A stretch of DNA of 64,000 nucleotides from Comamonadaceae bacterium (GTDB lineage Bacteria; Pseudomonadota; Gammaproteobacteria; Burkholderiales; Burkholderiaceae_C): the NCBI GenBank assembly GCA_027484575.1, contig JAIXSQ010000008.1:1-64000 (forward strand). Direction: 5' to 3'. The notes beneath the pieces were generated by a model. It had not been told where the DNA came from and ran no database searches. It saw only the letters and a list, made by a program, of their open reading frames with translations. Below are positions 18,249-27,841 of the stretch, piece by piece; the first letter of the stretch is position 1, and each line of letters begins with the position of its first letter. Made by a program: the position numbers and the translations under genes.

Positions 18249-18275
18249 AAAAAAGCCGCCCCGGGGGGCGGCTTT
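18249..18275 (-). terminator. Rho-independent terminator of the 18295-19287 gene
   Basis: On the minus strand, arms AAAGCCGCC and GGCGGCTTT enclose a short GC loop and are followed by a T-run. It lies 20 bp past the Bug gene stop, a textbook intrinsic terminator. Confidence 0.9.
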
Positions 18276-18294
18276 CGCGCAAGGCAGTCGGGGC

Positions 18295-19287
18295 TCAGTC
18301 GGCGTAGACGCCGGCGGCCTTGACGATCGGGCTCCACTTGGCGATCTCGGCGGCCACGAACTTCTTGTGCTCGGCCGGCTCGACGCGGCGGTCGGTCACG
18401 ACCACGGCGCCCAGGCCTTCCTGCTTCTTGATGAAGTCGGGGTCCTTCAGCGCGACCTTCAGCGCGTCGTTCAGCTTCTTCTGGATGTCGGCGGGCGTGC
18501 CCTTGGGGGCGTACAGGCCGTGCCAGATCGTGACCTGGAAGTCCTTCAGGCCCTGCTCCTGCAGCGTGGGCAGGTCCTTGAGCGCGGCCGGGGCCAGGCG
18601 CTTGGGCGTGGTGACGGCGTAGGCCCGGACCTTCTTGCCCTCGATCTGCGAGGTCGTGTTGGTGGTCTGGTCGCACATCAGGTCGACCTGGCCGCCGATC
18701 AGGTCGGTCATGGCGGGGCCGGTGCCCTTGTACGGCACGGTGGTCATGTCGACCTGGATCGCGTTCTGGAACAGCAGGCCGCACAGGTGCGAGGCGGAGC
18801 CCACGCCGGCGTTGGCCAGGTTGACCTTGCCCTTGTTCTGGCCGATCCAGGTGGTCAGTTCCTTGTAGTTGTTGGCCGGCAGCGAGGGGCGGCCGATCAG
18901 CGTCATGGGCACGTCGTTGATCATCCCCAGGTACTCGAAGTCGGTCTCGACCTTGAAGGGGATGTTGCGCACCAGCGTGGGCATGCTGGCCATGCCGATG
19001 TGGTGGACCAGCAGCGTGTGGCCGTCCGGGGCCGCCTTGGCGACCTTGTTGGCGCCGATGGAGCCGCCGGCACCGGCGGCGTTGTCGACGACGATGGTGC
19101 CGCCGCCCAGGGGCTTGCGCAGGGCCTCGGCCAGGTCGCGCGCGACGCGGTCGGTCGGGCCGCCGGCGGAGAACGGCACCACCAGGGTGATCGGCTTGTC
19201 GCCGGGGAAGGCGGCCTGCGCCAGCGCGCCGGAGGCCAGGGTGGCCAGGGCGGCGGCAGCGGCCACCGTCTTGAACATGCGGGTCAT
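18295..19287 (-). CDS. Bug/TctC-family substrate-binding protein
   Basis: A 330-residue periplasmic protein with signal peptide ([20 protein letters not shown]) and the Bug hallmarks [20 protein letters not shown] and [22 protein letters not shown] ribosome site precedes the ATG. It follows the CoA-ligase end of the Liv operon after 108 bp in the same direction, where a TTGACA hexamer (minus strand, 19347-19352) could be a -35 element, although no good -10 was found. The ligand is unknown, presumably an organic acid. Confidence 0.92.
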   Translation of the reverse strand: MTRMFKTVAAAAALATLASGALAQAAFPGDKPITLVVPFSAGGPTDRVARDLAEALRKPLGGGTIVVDNAAGAGGSIGANKVAKAAPDGHTLLVHHIGMASMPTLVRNIPFKVETDFEYLGMINDVPMTLIGRPSLPANNYKELTTWIGQNKGKVNLANAGVGSASHLCGLLFQNAIQVDMTTVPYKGTGPAMTDLIGGQVDLMCDQTTNTTSQIEGKKVRAYAVTTPKRLAPAALKDLPTLQEQGLKDFQVTIWHGLYAPKGTPADIQKKLNDALKVALKDPDFIKKQEGLGAVVVTDRRVEPAEHKKFVAAEIAKWSPIVKAAGVYAD

Positions 19288-19395
19288 TCGGAGGGCTCCT
19301 CGCGATGGGTGAAATGCTTGGGGAGCGCGATGGTAGCCCGCTGGGTTGTCAACTGCCCATCGAGGTACTACTTAGTGCCACAGCCCTGAAGGTTT

Positions 19396-20643
19396 CTACT
19401 TGTAACTCCGGGCGTCCTCGATGACCTTGCCGTCGTTGGGCAGGCTGCCGCCGTCCACCAGCTCGACCTCGCCCCGCAGCTTGGTGACCTCGCGCAGCGC
19501 CTCGGCGACGCGGGTGGCCAGGCCTTCGGGGCGGCCGCTGGCCTCGATGCGCAGCGTCATGCGGTCGTTGGCCATCTCGCCGCTGACCACCAGCCGGGCG
19601 CGCAGCACCTCGGGGAAGCGCCGGGCCACCTCGGCCACCTGGCCCGGGTGGACGAACATGCCCTTGATCTTGGTGGTCTGGTCGGCGCGGCCCAGCCAGC
19701 CGCGGATGCGCTGGTTGGTGCGGCCGGTGGGGCAGGGGCCGGGCAGCACCGCCGACAGGTCGCCGGTGCCGAAGCGCACCAGCGGATAGGCCGGGTTGAG
19801 CGTGGTCACCACCACCTCGCCGACCTCGCCGTCGGGCACGGGCTCGCCGGTGCCGGGCCGCACGATCTCCACCAGCACGCCCTCGTCGACCACCAGCCCC
19901 TCGCGGGCCGCGGTCTCGTAGGCGATCAGGCCCAGGTCGGCGGTGGCGTAGCTCTGGTAGGTGTCGACGCCGCGCTCGGCGAACCACTGGCGCAGGCTGG
20001 GGGGCAGGGCCTCGCCGCCGGTGAGCGCCTTGCGGATGCACGCGACGTCGGCCTGCAGCTCCTGGGCCTTCTCCAGCAGGATGCGCAGGAAGCTGGGCGT
20101 GCCCGCGTACGCGTCGGGCCGCAGGTCGGCGATGGCCTGCAGCTGCTGCTCGGTCTGGCCGGTGCCGGCCGGGAACACGCTGCAGCCCAGGGCATGCGCG
20201 CCGGCTTCCATGATGAAGGCGCCGGGGGTCATGTGGTAGCTGAAGGCGTTGTGCACCAGGTCGCCGGCGCGAAAGCCCGCCGCATGGAAGGCGCGCGCGG
20301 TGCGCCAATAGTCGCGGGCGGTCCCTTCGGGTTCGTAGATCGGGCCGGGCGAGGCGAAGATGCGCGGCATCTGCGGGCCGCGCACCAGCGCCGAGAAGCC
20401 GCCGAAGGGGTCGGTGGCGCGGCTGGCGCGCTGGCGCTCGTGCAGCTCGCCCTTGCGCACCACCGGCAGGCGCGCCAGCGCCGCCCGGCTGGTGACCTCG
20501 CGCGGGTCGATGCCGCGCAGCGCCTGGGCGTAGGCGGCGGTGGCCTGCTGCGCATGCGCGAGCAGCCCCGGCAGGGCCTGCAGCAGGGCGGCCTCGCGTT
20601 GCGCGGGATCGCGGGTCTCCAGGGCGTCGTAATGGTCGGCCAT
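19396..20643 (-). CDS. Phenylacetate-CoA ligase-like protein
   Basis: A 415-residue ANL-superfamily protein of the PaaK branch (motifs GTPSFLRILLEKA, YQSYATADLGLIAYET, RFGTGDLSAV and WLGRADQTTKIKGMFVHPGQV). ATG 20643 was chosen because GGAAGGA lies at proper spacing. It should form aryl- or acyl-CoA esters in the cytoplasm. It is the last gene of the Liv-type operon, 53 bp after livF, so its substrate is likely imported by that transporter. Specificity for phenylacetate itself is not established. Confidence 0.85.
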   Translation of the reverse strand: MADHYDALETRDPAQREAALLQALPGLLAHAQQATAAYAQALRGIDPREVTSRAALARLPVVRKGELHERQRASRATDPFGGFSALVRGPQMPRIFASPGPIYEPEGTARDYWRTARAFHAAGFRAGDLVHNAFSYHMTPGAFIMEAGAHALGCSVFPAGTGQTEQQLQAIADLRPDAYAGTPSFLRILLEKAQELQADVACIRKALTGGEALPPSLRQWFAERGVDTYQSYATADLGLIAYETAAREGLVVDEGVLVEIVRPGTGEPVPDGEVGEVVVTTLNPAYPLVRFGTGDLSAVLPGPCPTGRTNQRIRGWLGRADQTTKIKGMFVHPGQVAEVARRFPEVLRARLVVSGEMANDRMTLRIEASGRPEGLATRVAEALREVTKLRGEVELVDGGSLPNDGKVIEDARSYK

Positions 20644-20696
20644 GGCCGCTCGGTCCTTCCTTGTGTGTCTTGTCGTTAGGTCCGCGCGCGGCCGGC

Positions 20697-21503
20697 TCAG
20701 GCCAGCCAGCGCTTGCGGCGCTTGTAGCTCTTGACGTCGCGGAAGCTGCGCCGCTCGGCACCGCCCACGCCCAGGTAGAACTCCTTGACGTCCTCGTTGG
20801 CCGCCAGTTCGGCCGCCGGCCCGTCCATCACCACCCGCCCGCTCTCCAGGATGTAGCCGTAGCTCGCGTAGCGCAGCGCCATGTTGGTGTTCTGCTCGGC
20901 CAGCAGGAACGTGGTGCGCTCCTTGGCGTTGAGGTCCTTCACGATCTCGAACACCTCCTCGACGATCTGCGGCGCCAGGCCCATCGAGGGCTCGTCGAGC
21001 AGCACCATGCGGGGGTTGGCCATCAGGGCGCGGCCGATCGCGCACATCTGCTGCTCGCCCCCCGAGGTGTAGGCCGCCTGCGAGGTGCGACGCGTCTTGA
21101 GCCGCGGGAAGTAAGCGTAGACCTTCTCGAGGTTCGCCGCGACTTCGCCCTTGTGCTTCGTGCGGGTGTAGGCGCCGGTCAGCAGGTTCTCCTCGATGGT
21201 CAGGTGCGCGAAGCAGTGGCGCCCTTCCATCACCTGCACCACGCCGCGCTGCACCAGGTCGGCCGGCGTGAGGTTCTCGATGCGCTCGCCGCGCAGCTCG
21301 ATCGAGCCCTTGGTGACCTCGCCGCGCTCGCCCTTGAGCAGGTTGGAGATCGCGCGCAGCGTGGTGGTCTTGCCCGCGCCGTTGCCGCCCAGCAGGGCGA
21401 CGATGCCGCTCTCGGGCACCTGCAGCGACACGCCCTTGAGCACCAGGATCACGTGGTTGTAGATGACCTCGATGCCGTTGACGTTCAGGAGGGGTGTGGT
21501 CAT
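20697..21503 (-). CDS. livF: Branched-chain amino acid-type ABC transporter ATP-binding protein LivF
   Basis: A 268-residue ATPase. The Walker A is [10 protein letters not shown], the signature SGGEQQMCAIGRAL is a variant of LSGGQ, and the Walker B is MVLLDEPSMGLAP. It is the second ATPase of the HAAT-family importer encoded here. It is separated from the upstream substrate-binding gene by a strong hairpin. The C-terminal basic tail (SYKRRKRWLA) is slightly longer than usual for LivF. The transported compound is probably an aromatic or branched acid, judged by the flanking CoA ligases. Confidence 0.93.
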   Translation of the reverse strand: MTTPLLNVNGIEVIYNHVILVLKGVSLQVPESGIVALLGGNGAGKTTTLRAISNLLKGERGEVTKGSIELRGERIENLTPADLVQRGVVQVMEGRHCFAHLTIEENLLTGAYTRTKHKGEVAANLEKVYAYFPRLKTRRTSQAAYTSGGEQQMCAIGRALMANPRMVLLDEPSMGLAPQIVEEVFEIVKDLNAKERTTFLLAEQNTNMALRYASYGYILESGRVVMDGPAAELAANEDVKEFYLGVGGAERRSFRDVKSYKRRKRWLA

Positions 21504-21517
21504 GGTCGGTGTGCAGA

Positions 21518-21576
21518 AGGGCTGGGGTGGGGACGCATGGGCGTGCCCCCACCCCAGCCCTCCCCGGGAGGGGAGG
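21518..21576. repeat. Hairpin element between substrate-binding gene and livF
   Basis: Arms AGGGCTGGGGTGGGG (21518-21532) and CCCCACCCCAGCCCT (21547-21561) are perfectly complementary with a 14-nt loop. A second hairpin, CCTCCCC/GGGGAGG, overlaps at 21559-21576. Being intra-operonic and after the binding-protein gene, it could partly terminate transcription or protect the upstream mRNA. Confidence 0.8.
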
Positions 21577-21592
21577 ACCGGGATGCGTCAGG

Positions 21593-22915
21593 TCACGATT
21601 GACATTGCGCCGCGGTGCGCACCTGCACCTTCTTGTCCTGCGCGTACTTCTCGGCGCCCTGCTTGACCATCGGCTTGATGATCTGCTCGTCGGCCTGGTA
21701 CCAGTCGCTGGAGAAGTCCCACTTGCTGCCGTTCCAGGTGTGCACGCGGGCCCAGGTGCTGCCCATGTGGTCGGTGCAGCTGGTGGAGATGGGGCGCAGC
21801 ACGCCGCCGAAGCCCATGGCGTCCAGCTTCTTCTGGTCCAGGTTCAGGTTCTCCAGGCCCCAGCGCACCTGCTCGGGGGTCATGACCTTGCCCTTGCCAT
21901 AGCGCTCCTGCGCGCGGCGCACGGCCTCCACGCCGATCATCTGGATGATCACGCCGCGGGTGTACAGCACCGAGCCCACCTCGTCCTTGGGCCCCGTGCC
22001 CTGGCCCTTGTCGTGGACGTTCTTGAGGATGTCCTGGACCACCTTGGGCTGCGTGCCGTAGCCGTTGAGCGCCAGCGCGTTGTAGCCCTTGGCGCCTTCG
22101 CCCACGTCCTTGACGTCGGGCTCGGCACCGGCCCACCACACGCCGTACATCTTCTCGCGCGGGTAGCCGGTGGCCTGGGCTTCCTTCAGGGCGGTGGAGT
22201 TCATCACGCCCCAGCCCCACAGCATCACGAAGTCCGGGCGCTGCTGGCGCACCTGCAGCCAGGCGGCCTTCTGCTCGACGCCCGGCGCGGTCACCGGGAT
22301 CAGGCTCAGGTCGAAGCCGTGCATGCGCGCGCGCTCCTGCAGCAGCGGGATCGGCTCCTTGCCGAAGGGCGAGTCGTGGTAGACCAGCGCGATCTTCTTG
22401 CCCTTGAGCTTGTCCAGCCCGCCTTCCTTCTTGCCCAGGTGCTGCACCAGGATGTCGGCGGCGGTCCAGTAGCTGCCCATGAACGGGAAGTTCCAGGGGA
22501 AGGTCAGGCCGTCCTGCGCGATCGACAGGCCGTAGCCCAGCGTGATCAGCGGGATCTTGTCGTTGGCGACCTTGTCGGTCAGCGCGAAGGTGATGCCGGT
22601 GGCCTGCGGGTCGAACAGCGTCACGCCGGGGCGGCCCTTCAGGCGCTCGTAGCACTCCACGCCACGGTCGGTGGCGTAGCCGGTCTCGCATTCCTCCCAG
22701 GTCAGCTTGACGCCGTTGATGCCGCCGTCGCGGGCGTTGATCATCTTCAGGTAGTCCTGCTTGCCGTTGGCCCAGGGGGTGCCGTTGGGCGCGTAGGGGC
22801 CGGTGCGGTAGGACAGCAGCGGGAAGAACTGCTCCTTCGCCTGGGCGAAGGCGGCGGGGGCGGCCAGGGCCGCGCCAGCCATCAGGCCGGCGGTCAAGAG
22901 CGTGCGTAGCTTCAT
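21593..22915 (-). CDS. ABC transporter substrate-binding protein, Liv/HAAT family
   Basis: A 440-residue periplasmic binding protein with a Sec signal (LLTAGLMAGAALAAPAAFAQA) and a type-I binding fold (SYRTGPYAPNGTPWANG, then GYGLSIAQDGLTFPWNFPF). It is longer than LivJ and of the type found next to aromatic or acid uptake cassettes. A GAAGGAG ribosome site precedes it. Placed between livM and livF, it supplies ligand to LivHM. The ligand is not identifiable from sequence. Confidence 0.9.
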   Translation of the reverse strand: MKLRTLLTAGLMAGAALAAPAAFAQAKEQFFPLLSYRTGPYAPNGTPWANGKQDYLKMINARDGGINGVKLTWEECETGYATDRGVECYERLKGRPGVTLFDPQATGITFALTDKVANDKIPLITLGYGLSIAQDGLTFPWNFPFMGSYWTAADILVQHLGKKEGGLDKLKGKKIALVYHDSPFGKEPIPLLQERARMHGFDLSLIPVTAPGVEQKAAWLQVRQQRPDFVMLWGWGVMNSTALKEAQATGYPREKMYGVWWAGAEPDVKDVGEGAKGYNALALNGYGTQPKVVQDILKNVHDKGQGTGPKDEVGSVLYTRGVIIQMIGVEAVRRAQERYGKGKVMTPEQVRWGLENLNLDQKKLDAMGFGGVLRPISTSCTDHMGSTWARVHTWNGSKWDFSSDWYQADEQIIKPMVKQGAEKYAQDKKVQVRTAAQCQS

Positions 22916-22979
22916 CGGAATGTCTCCTTCGTGGGTTGCTCGCGTCGGGGAACGGGTGGGCGGTCTTGGCGCCGCTGGA

Positions 22980-24056
22980 TCAATGGGGGAAGGGCCACAG
23001 GCGAAGCTTCTGCTTGCCGGTGGCCCACAGCTTGGCCAGGCCGTGGGGCTCCACGACCAGGAACCAGACGATCAGGGCGCCGAAGATCATCAGCTCGGCA
23101 TGCGACAGGCCGGCGGTGGAGATCTCCACCCCGACCAGCGCGAACAGGGGCGGCAGCACCTGGTTCAGGAAGATGGGCAGCACTACGATGAACGCGGCGC
23201 CGAAGAACGCGCCGGCGATCGATCCCAGCCCGCCGATGATCACCATGAACAGCAGGCGGAACGACAGGTCCACCGAGAACGCGGCCGGCTCCCAGGTGCC
23301 CAGGTAGACGAAGGCCCACAGCGCGCCGGCCACGCCGACGATGAAGGAGCTGACCGCGAAGGCGCTGAGCTTGGCGTACATGGGGCGGATGCCGATCACG
23401 GCGGCGGCCACGTCCATGTCGCGGATGGCCATCCACTCGCGGCCGATGGCGCCGCGCACCAGGTTCTTGGCCAGCAGGCCGAGCACGCACAGGAAGCCCA
23501 GGCACAGCCAGTAGCGCGAGTGGGCGCTGTCGATGGTCAGGCCGAACACCTGCAGCGCCGACACGCCCACCGAGCCCGAGGGCGAGTCGTTGACCAGCCA
23601 CTTGACCCGCAGGAAGGCCCAGTCGGCGAAGAACTGCGCAGCCAGCGTGGCCACGGCCAGGTACAGGCCCTTGACGCGCAGGCTGGGCAGGCCGAACAGG
23701 ATGCCGAAGGCGGTGGCGCACAGCCCGCCCAGCAGCACCGCGGGAATCAGCGGCATGTCGGGGATGCGCACGAAGAAGTTGTAGGCACCGTAGGCACCCA
23801 CGGCCATGAAGGCGCCGGAGCCCAGCGAGATCTGCCCGCAGTAGCCCACCAGGATGTTCACGCCCAGGGCGGCCAGCGCCATGATCAGGAACGGGATCAG
23901 CACGGCGCGGAAGACGTAGTCGCTGGCCAGGCCGGGCACGACGATCCAGGCGACGGCCAGCAGCGCCAGCACGAACAGGCGGTCCTGGCGGATCGGGAAG
24001 ATCTGCTGGTCGGCGCGGTAGGAGGCCTTGAACTGGCCGTTCTCACGGTAAAGCAT
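22980..24056 (-). CDS. livM: Branched-chain amino acid-type ABC transporter permease LivM
   Basis: A 358-residue inner-membrane permease with about nine hydrophobic segments. LivM hallmarks are GYCGQISLGSGAFMAVGAYG, and FIVGVAGALWAF followed by IGGLGSIAGAFFGAAF. It pairs with LivH as the transmembrane channel and is 21 bp downstream of livH. Confidence 0.93.
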   Translation of the reverse strand: MLYRENGQFKASYRADQQIFPIRQDRLFVLALLAVAWIVVPGLASDYVFRAVLIPFLIMALAALGVNILVGYCGQISLGSGAFMAVGAYGAYNFFVRIPDMPLIPAVLLGGLCATAFGILFGLPSLRVKGLYLAVATLAAQFFADWAFLRVKWLVNDSPSGSVGVSALQVFGLTIDSAHSRYWLCLGFLCVLGLLAKNLVRGAIGREWMAIRDMDVAAAVIGIRPMYAKLSAFAVSSFIVGVAGALWAFVYLGTWEPAAFSVDLSFRLLFMVIIGGLGSIAGAFFGAAFIVVLPIFLNQVLPPLFALVGVEISTAGLSHAELMIFGALIVWFLVVEPHGLAKLWATGKQKLRLWPFPH

Positions 24057-24077
24057 GGGTGTCCCTCGTCACACGCG

Positions 24078-25007
24078 TCAGACGCGGTCGATGATCTTTT
24101 CGCCGAACAGCCCCTGCGGCCGCACCAGCAGGAAGCCCAGGGCCAGCACGTAGGCGAACCAGATCTCGATGCCGCCGCCGACCATGGGGCCGATGTAGAC
24201 CTCCGAGAGCTTCTCGCCCACGCCGATGATCAGGCCGCCGATGATGGCGCCGGGCACCGAGGTCAGGCCGCCCAGGATCACCACCGGCAGCGCGCGCAGC
24301 GCCACGGTGGCCAGCGAGAACTGCACGCCCAGCTTGCTGCCCCAGATCATCCCGGCCACCAGGGCCACCACGCCGGCGACGCACCACACGATCACCCAGA
24401 TGCGCTCGAGCGGGATGCCGATGGACTGCGCGGCCTGGTGGTCGTCGGCCACCGCGCGCAGCGCGCGGCCGGTGCCGGTCTTCTGGAAGAACACCGACAG
24501 CGCGGCCACCAGCGCGGCGGCGATCAGCGCGGCGATCAGGTCCTCCTGGTTGATCAGGATGCCCCCCTCGAACACGCTCTCGAACGCCATCACCGGGTCC
24601 TTGGGCATGCCGATGTCGATCTTGTAGATGCTGCTGCCGAACAGGGTCTGGCCCAGGCCCTCGAGGAAGTAGGTGATGCCCAGCGTGGCCATCAGCAGCG
24701 TGGCGCCTTCCTGGTTGACCAGCCGGCGCAGCACCAGCCACTCGATCGCCCAGGCCACCACGAACATGATGGCGCCGGCGATCACGAAGGCGGCGACGTT
24801 GGCCAGCAGCTTGCTGTCGATGCCCGTCCAGCCCGGGATCCATTCGGCGAAGCGCGCCATGGCCAGGGCGCCGAACAGCACCATCGCGCCCTGCGCGAAA
24901 TTGAAGACGCCCGAGGCCTTGAAGATCAGCACGAAGCCCAGCGCCACCAGCGAATACAGCATGCCGGCCATCAGGCCGCCCAGCAGTGTCTCGAGGAAGA
25001 ATCCCAT
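24078..25007 (-). CDS. livH: Branched-chain amino acid-type ABC transporter permease LivH
   Basis: A 309-residue multi-spanning permease: N-terminal GLMAGMLYSLVALGFVLIFK and FNFAQGAMVLFGAL, C-terminal LRALPVVILGGLTSVPGAIIG. It lies 18 bp after livG and forms the translocation pore with LivM. Length and motifs are typical for the family. Confidence 0.93.
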   Translation of the reverse strand: MGFFLETLLGGLMAGMLYSLVALGFVLIFKASGVFNFAQGAMVLFGALAMARFAEWIPGWTGIDSKLLANVAAFVIAGAIMFVVAWAIEWLVLRRLVNQEGATLLMATLGITYFLEGLGQTLFGSSIYKIDIGMPKDPVMAFESVFEGGILINQEDLIAALIAAALVAALSVFFQKTGTGRALRAVADDHQAAQSIGIPLERIWVIVWCVAGVVALVAGMIWGSKLGVQFSLATVALRALPVVILGGLTSVPGAIIGGLIIGVGEKLSEVYIGPMVGGGIEIWFAYVLALGFLLVRPQGLFGEKIIDRV

Positions 25008-25025
25008 CGCGTGTCCCTTGCGCCT

Positions 25026-25856
25026 TCAGTGGGTCGTGCCGAGGTAGGCCTTGACCACCTCGGGGTTGGCGCGCACCTCGTCGGGGGCGCCGTCGCCGAT
25101 CTTCTTGCCGTAGTCCAGCACCACCACGCGGTCGCTGATGTCCATCACCACGCCCATGTCGTGCTCGATCAGGACCACCGTGGTGCCGAACTCGTCGTTG
25201 ACGTCCAGGATGAAGCGGCACATGTCCTGCTTTTCCTCGACGTTCATGCCCGCCATGGGCTCGTCCAGCAGCAGCACCTGCGGCTCCATCGCCAGCGCCC
25301 GGCCCAGGTCCACGCGCTTTTGCAGGCCGTAGGGCAGCTGGCCCACCGGGGTCTTGCGCCAGGCCTGGATCTCCAGGAAGTCGATGATCCGCTCGACCTT
25401 CTCGCGGTGGCGGATCTCCTCGCGCTCGGACGGCCCGATGCGCAGCGCCTGCAGCAGCAGGTTGCTGCGGATGCGCAGGTTGCGGCCGGTCATGATGTTG
25501 TCCAGCACGCTCATGCCCTTGAACAGGGCCAGGTTCTGGAAGGTGCGCGCGATGCCCATCTCGGCGACCTGCCGGCTCTTCATGTGGCGGAACTCGTTGC
25601 CACGGAAGGTGATGGTGCCCTGCTGCGGCTGGTAGACGCCGTTGATGCAGTTGAGCATCGAGCTCTTGCCGGCGCCGTTGGGGCCGATGATCGCGCGGAT
25701 CTCGTGCTCGCGGACGTCGAAGGAAATGTCGGTCAGCGCCTTGACGCCGCCGAACGCCAGCGAGATGTTGCGCACGTCCAGGATCACCTCGCCCTGGCGG
25801 CGCTGGCGCCCGCGGGGCGCCTGCTCCAGGCGCGCGGCCTCGGTCATCATGTTCAT
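25026..25856 (-). CDS. livG: Branched-chain amino acid-type ABC transporter ATP-binding protein LivG
   Basis: A 276-residue ATPase with Walker A GPNGAGKSS, LivG-type loop ARTFQNLALFKGMSVLDNI, signature LPYGLQKRVDLGRAL, and Walker B VLLLDEPMAGMN. The signature lacks the usual SGG (PYG instead), which is seen in some LivG-like proteins. The start codon overlaps the stop of the acyl-CoA synthetase gene by 4 bp (ATGA), so the two are translationally coupled. It energises import with LivF. Confidence 0.92.
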   Translation of the reverse strand: MNMMTEAARLEQAPRGRQRRQGEVILDVRNISLAFGGVKALTDISFDVREHEIRAIIGPNGAGKSSMLNCINGVYQPQQGTITFRGNEFRHMKSRQVAEMGIARTFQNLALFKGMSVLDNIMTGRNLRIRSNLLLQALRIGPSEREEIRHREKVERIIDFLEIQAWRKTPVGQLPYGLQKRVDLGRALAMEPQVLLLDEPMAGMNVEEKQDMCRFILDVNDEFGTTVVLIEHDMGVVMDISDRVVVLDYGKKIGDGAPDEVRANPEVVKAYLGTTH

Positions 25857-27799
25857 GCGGCGGCTCCCACCGGCGCGAAGATCTTCGCGTCCATGATCTT
25901 CAGCGTGGCCGACACCTTGCCGGTGCGGCCGTCCTCGAACTTCACCTGCGTCTCGACGTACTGCTCGGACTTGCCGCCGTACAGCGCGTCGACCAGCACC
26001 TGGTACTTGTCGGCGATGTAGCCGCGCCGGACCTTGTTGGTGCGCGTGAGCTCGCCGTCGTCGGCGTCCAGTTCCTTGTGCAGCACCAGGAAGCGGCTGA
26101 CCTGCGAGCCGGCCAGCTTGTCGTCGGCCGCCAGGTCGGCGTTGACCTTCTCGACGCAGTCGCGGATCAGCTCGTACACCTCGGGCTTCTGCGCCAGGTC
26201 GGTGTAGCCGGCGTAGGGCAGGTTGCGCCGCTCGGCCCAGTTGCCCACCGCGTCGAAGTCGATGTTGACCAGCACGCAGACCTGCTCGCGGCCGTCGCCG
26301 TAGGCCACCACTTCCTTGATGTGCGGGAAGAACTTGAGCTTGTTCTCCACGTACTTGGGCGCGAACATCGCGCCGTCGTGCGCGCCGCCCTTCAGGCGCC
26401 CCACGTCCTTGACGCGGTCGATGATCTTCAGGTGGCCCTGGGCGTCGATGAAGCCGGCGTCGCTGGTGTGGTACCAGCCGTCGTTGGTCAGCACCTCGGC
26501 GGTGGCCTGCGGGTTCTTGTAGTAGCCCTTGAGCAGGCCCGGCGAGCGCACCAGGATCTCGCCGTTGTCGGCCACCTTGACCTCCACGCCCTGGATCGGC
26601 ACGCCCACCGTGTCGGGGCGGGCCTGGTCGTCGGGCTGCAGGCAGACGAACACGGCGGTCTCGGTCGAGCCGTACAGCTGCTTGAGGTTGATGCCGATGG
26701 AGCGGTAGAAGGTGAACAGGTCGGGGCCGATCGCCTCGCCGGCGGTGTAGGCCACGCGCACCCGCGAGAAGCCCAGCGCGTTGCGCAGCGGGCCGTACAC
26801 CAGCAGGTCGCCGGCCTTGTACAGCAGGCGGTCCCAGGCGGACACCGGCTTGCGGTCCATCAGCGCCGGGCCGACGCGGCGGGCCAGCGCCATGCAGGCG
26901 TGGAACAGCCGGCGCTTGGGCGCGGCCGCGTCCTCCATGCGGATCATCACGCTGGTGAGCAGGCCCTCGAACACCCGCGGCGGCGCGAAGTAGTAGGTCG
27001 GCCCGATCTCCTTGAGGTCGATGGTCACGGTGGCTGCCGACTCGGGGCAGTTGACCACGTAGCCGCAGGCCAGCCACTGGGCGTAGCTGAAGATGTTCTG
27101 CCCCACCCAGGCCGGCGGCAGGTAGGCCAGCACCTCCTCGCGCTCGGTGAGCCGGTCGAAGTCGGCGCCGGCCCGCGCGCGGTCGAGCAGCGTGCGGTGG
27201 GTGTGCATCACGCCCTTGGGATTGCCGGTCGTGCCCGAGGTGAAGAACATGGCCGCCACGTCGTCGGGCTGCACCGCGTCGACCTGCGCGCGGAAGAACC
27301 CGGGCTGCGCCGCGGCCTCGGCGGCGCCGGCCTCGGCCAGCGCATCGAGGGCGCCCAGGCCCGGCTCGTCGTAGTTGCGCAGCCCGCGCGGGTCGTCGTA
27401 CCAGATCGCCTGCAGCTGCGGGCACTGGCCCCGGATCTCCAGCAGCTTGTCGACCTGCTCCTGGTCCTCGACCACGGCGAAGCGCACCTCGGCGTTGGTC
27501 AGCGGGAACACGCATTCGGCCGCGGCGGCGTCCTGGTACAGCGGCACGGGGATGGCGCCCAGCGACTGCGCGGCCAGCACGGTGGCGTACAGCCGCGGGC
27601 GGTTGGCGCCGATCACCACCATGTGCTCGCCGCGGGCCAGGCCGGCCGCGTGCAGGCCGCAGGCCAGGTGCTCGACCAGCGTGGCCAGGTCGGCCCAGCG
27701 CAGGGTCTGCCAGATGCCGTACTCCTTCTCGCGCATCGCGGCCGCCTCGGGGCGCTGCGCCGCGTGCTGCAGCAGCAGGCGGGGGAAGGTCGTCTCCAT
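25853..27799 (-). CDS. Long-chain-type AMP-dependent acyl-CoA synthetase
   Basis: A 648-residue ANL enzyme with phosphate-binding motif TSGTTGNPKG at 187-196, YGSTETAVF in mid-protein, and WYHTSDAGFI then KIIDRVKDVGRLKGG. It resembles long-chain acyl-CoA synthetases of the FAA1/FadD15 type. ATG 27799 was chosen (AAGGA at good spacing) over an in-frame codon at 27874. It is the first gene of the seven-gene operon and overlaps livG, so it probably activates what the transporter brings in. The substrate is unknown. Confidence 0.88.
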   Translation of the reverse strand: METTFPRLLLQHAAQRPEAAAMREKEYGIWQTLRWADLATLVEHLACGLHAAGLARGEHMVVIGANRPRLYATVLAAQSLGAIPVPLYQDAAAAECVFPLTNAEVRFAVVEDQEQVDKLLEIRGQCPQLQAIWYDDPRGLRNYDEPGLGALDALAEAGAAEAAAQPGFFRAQVDAVQPDDVAAMFFTSGTTGNPKGVMHTHRTLLDRARAGADFDRLTEREEVLAYLPPAWVGQNIFSYAQWLACGYVVNCPESAATVTIDLKEIGPTYYFAPPRVFEGLLTSVMIRMEDAAAPKRRLFHACMALARRVGPALMDRKPVSAWDRLLYKAGDLLVYGPLRNALGFSRVRVAYTAGEAIGPDLFTFYRSIGINLKQLYGSTETAVFVCLQPDDQARPDTVGVPIQGVEVKVADNGEILVRSPGLLKGYYKNPQATAEVLTNDGWYHTSDAGFIDAQGHLKIIDRVKDVGRLKGGAHDGAMFAPKYVENKLKFFPHIKEVVAYGDGREQVCVLVNIDFDAVGNWAERRNLPYAGYTDLAQKPEVYELIRDCVEKVNADLAADDKLAGSQVSRFLVLHKELDADDGELTRTNKVRRGYIADKYQVLVDALYGGKSEQYVETQVKFEDGRTGKVSATLKIMDAKIFAPVGAAA

Positions 27800-27841
27800 C
27801 GGGTGTGTCCTTGTCCGGGTGTCGCACCGGTGTCTTGGTGA

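Noticed and set aside
19330..19360. Sigma-70 promoter with TTGACA for the Bug gene at 18295-19287
   Set aside because: The -35 hexamer is perfect, but no acceptable -10 lies 16-18 bp downstream, so it is not listed as a feature.
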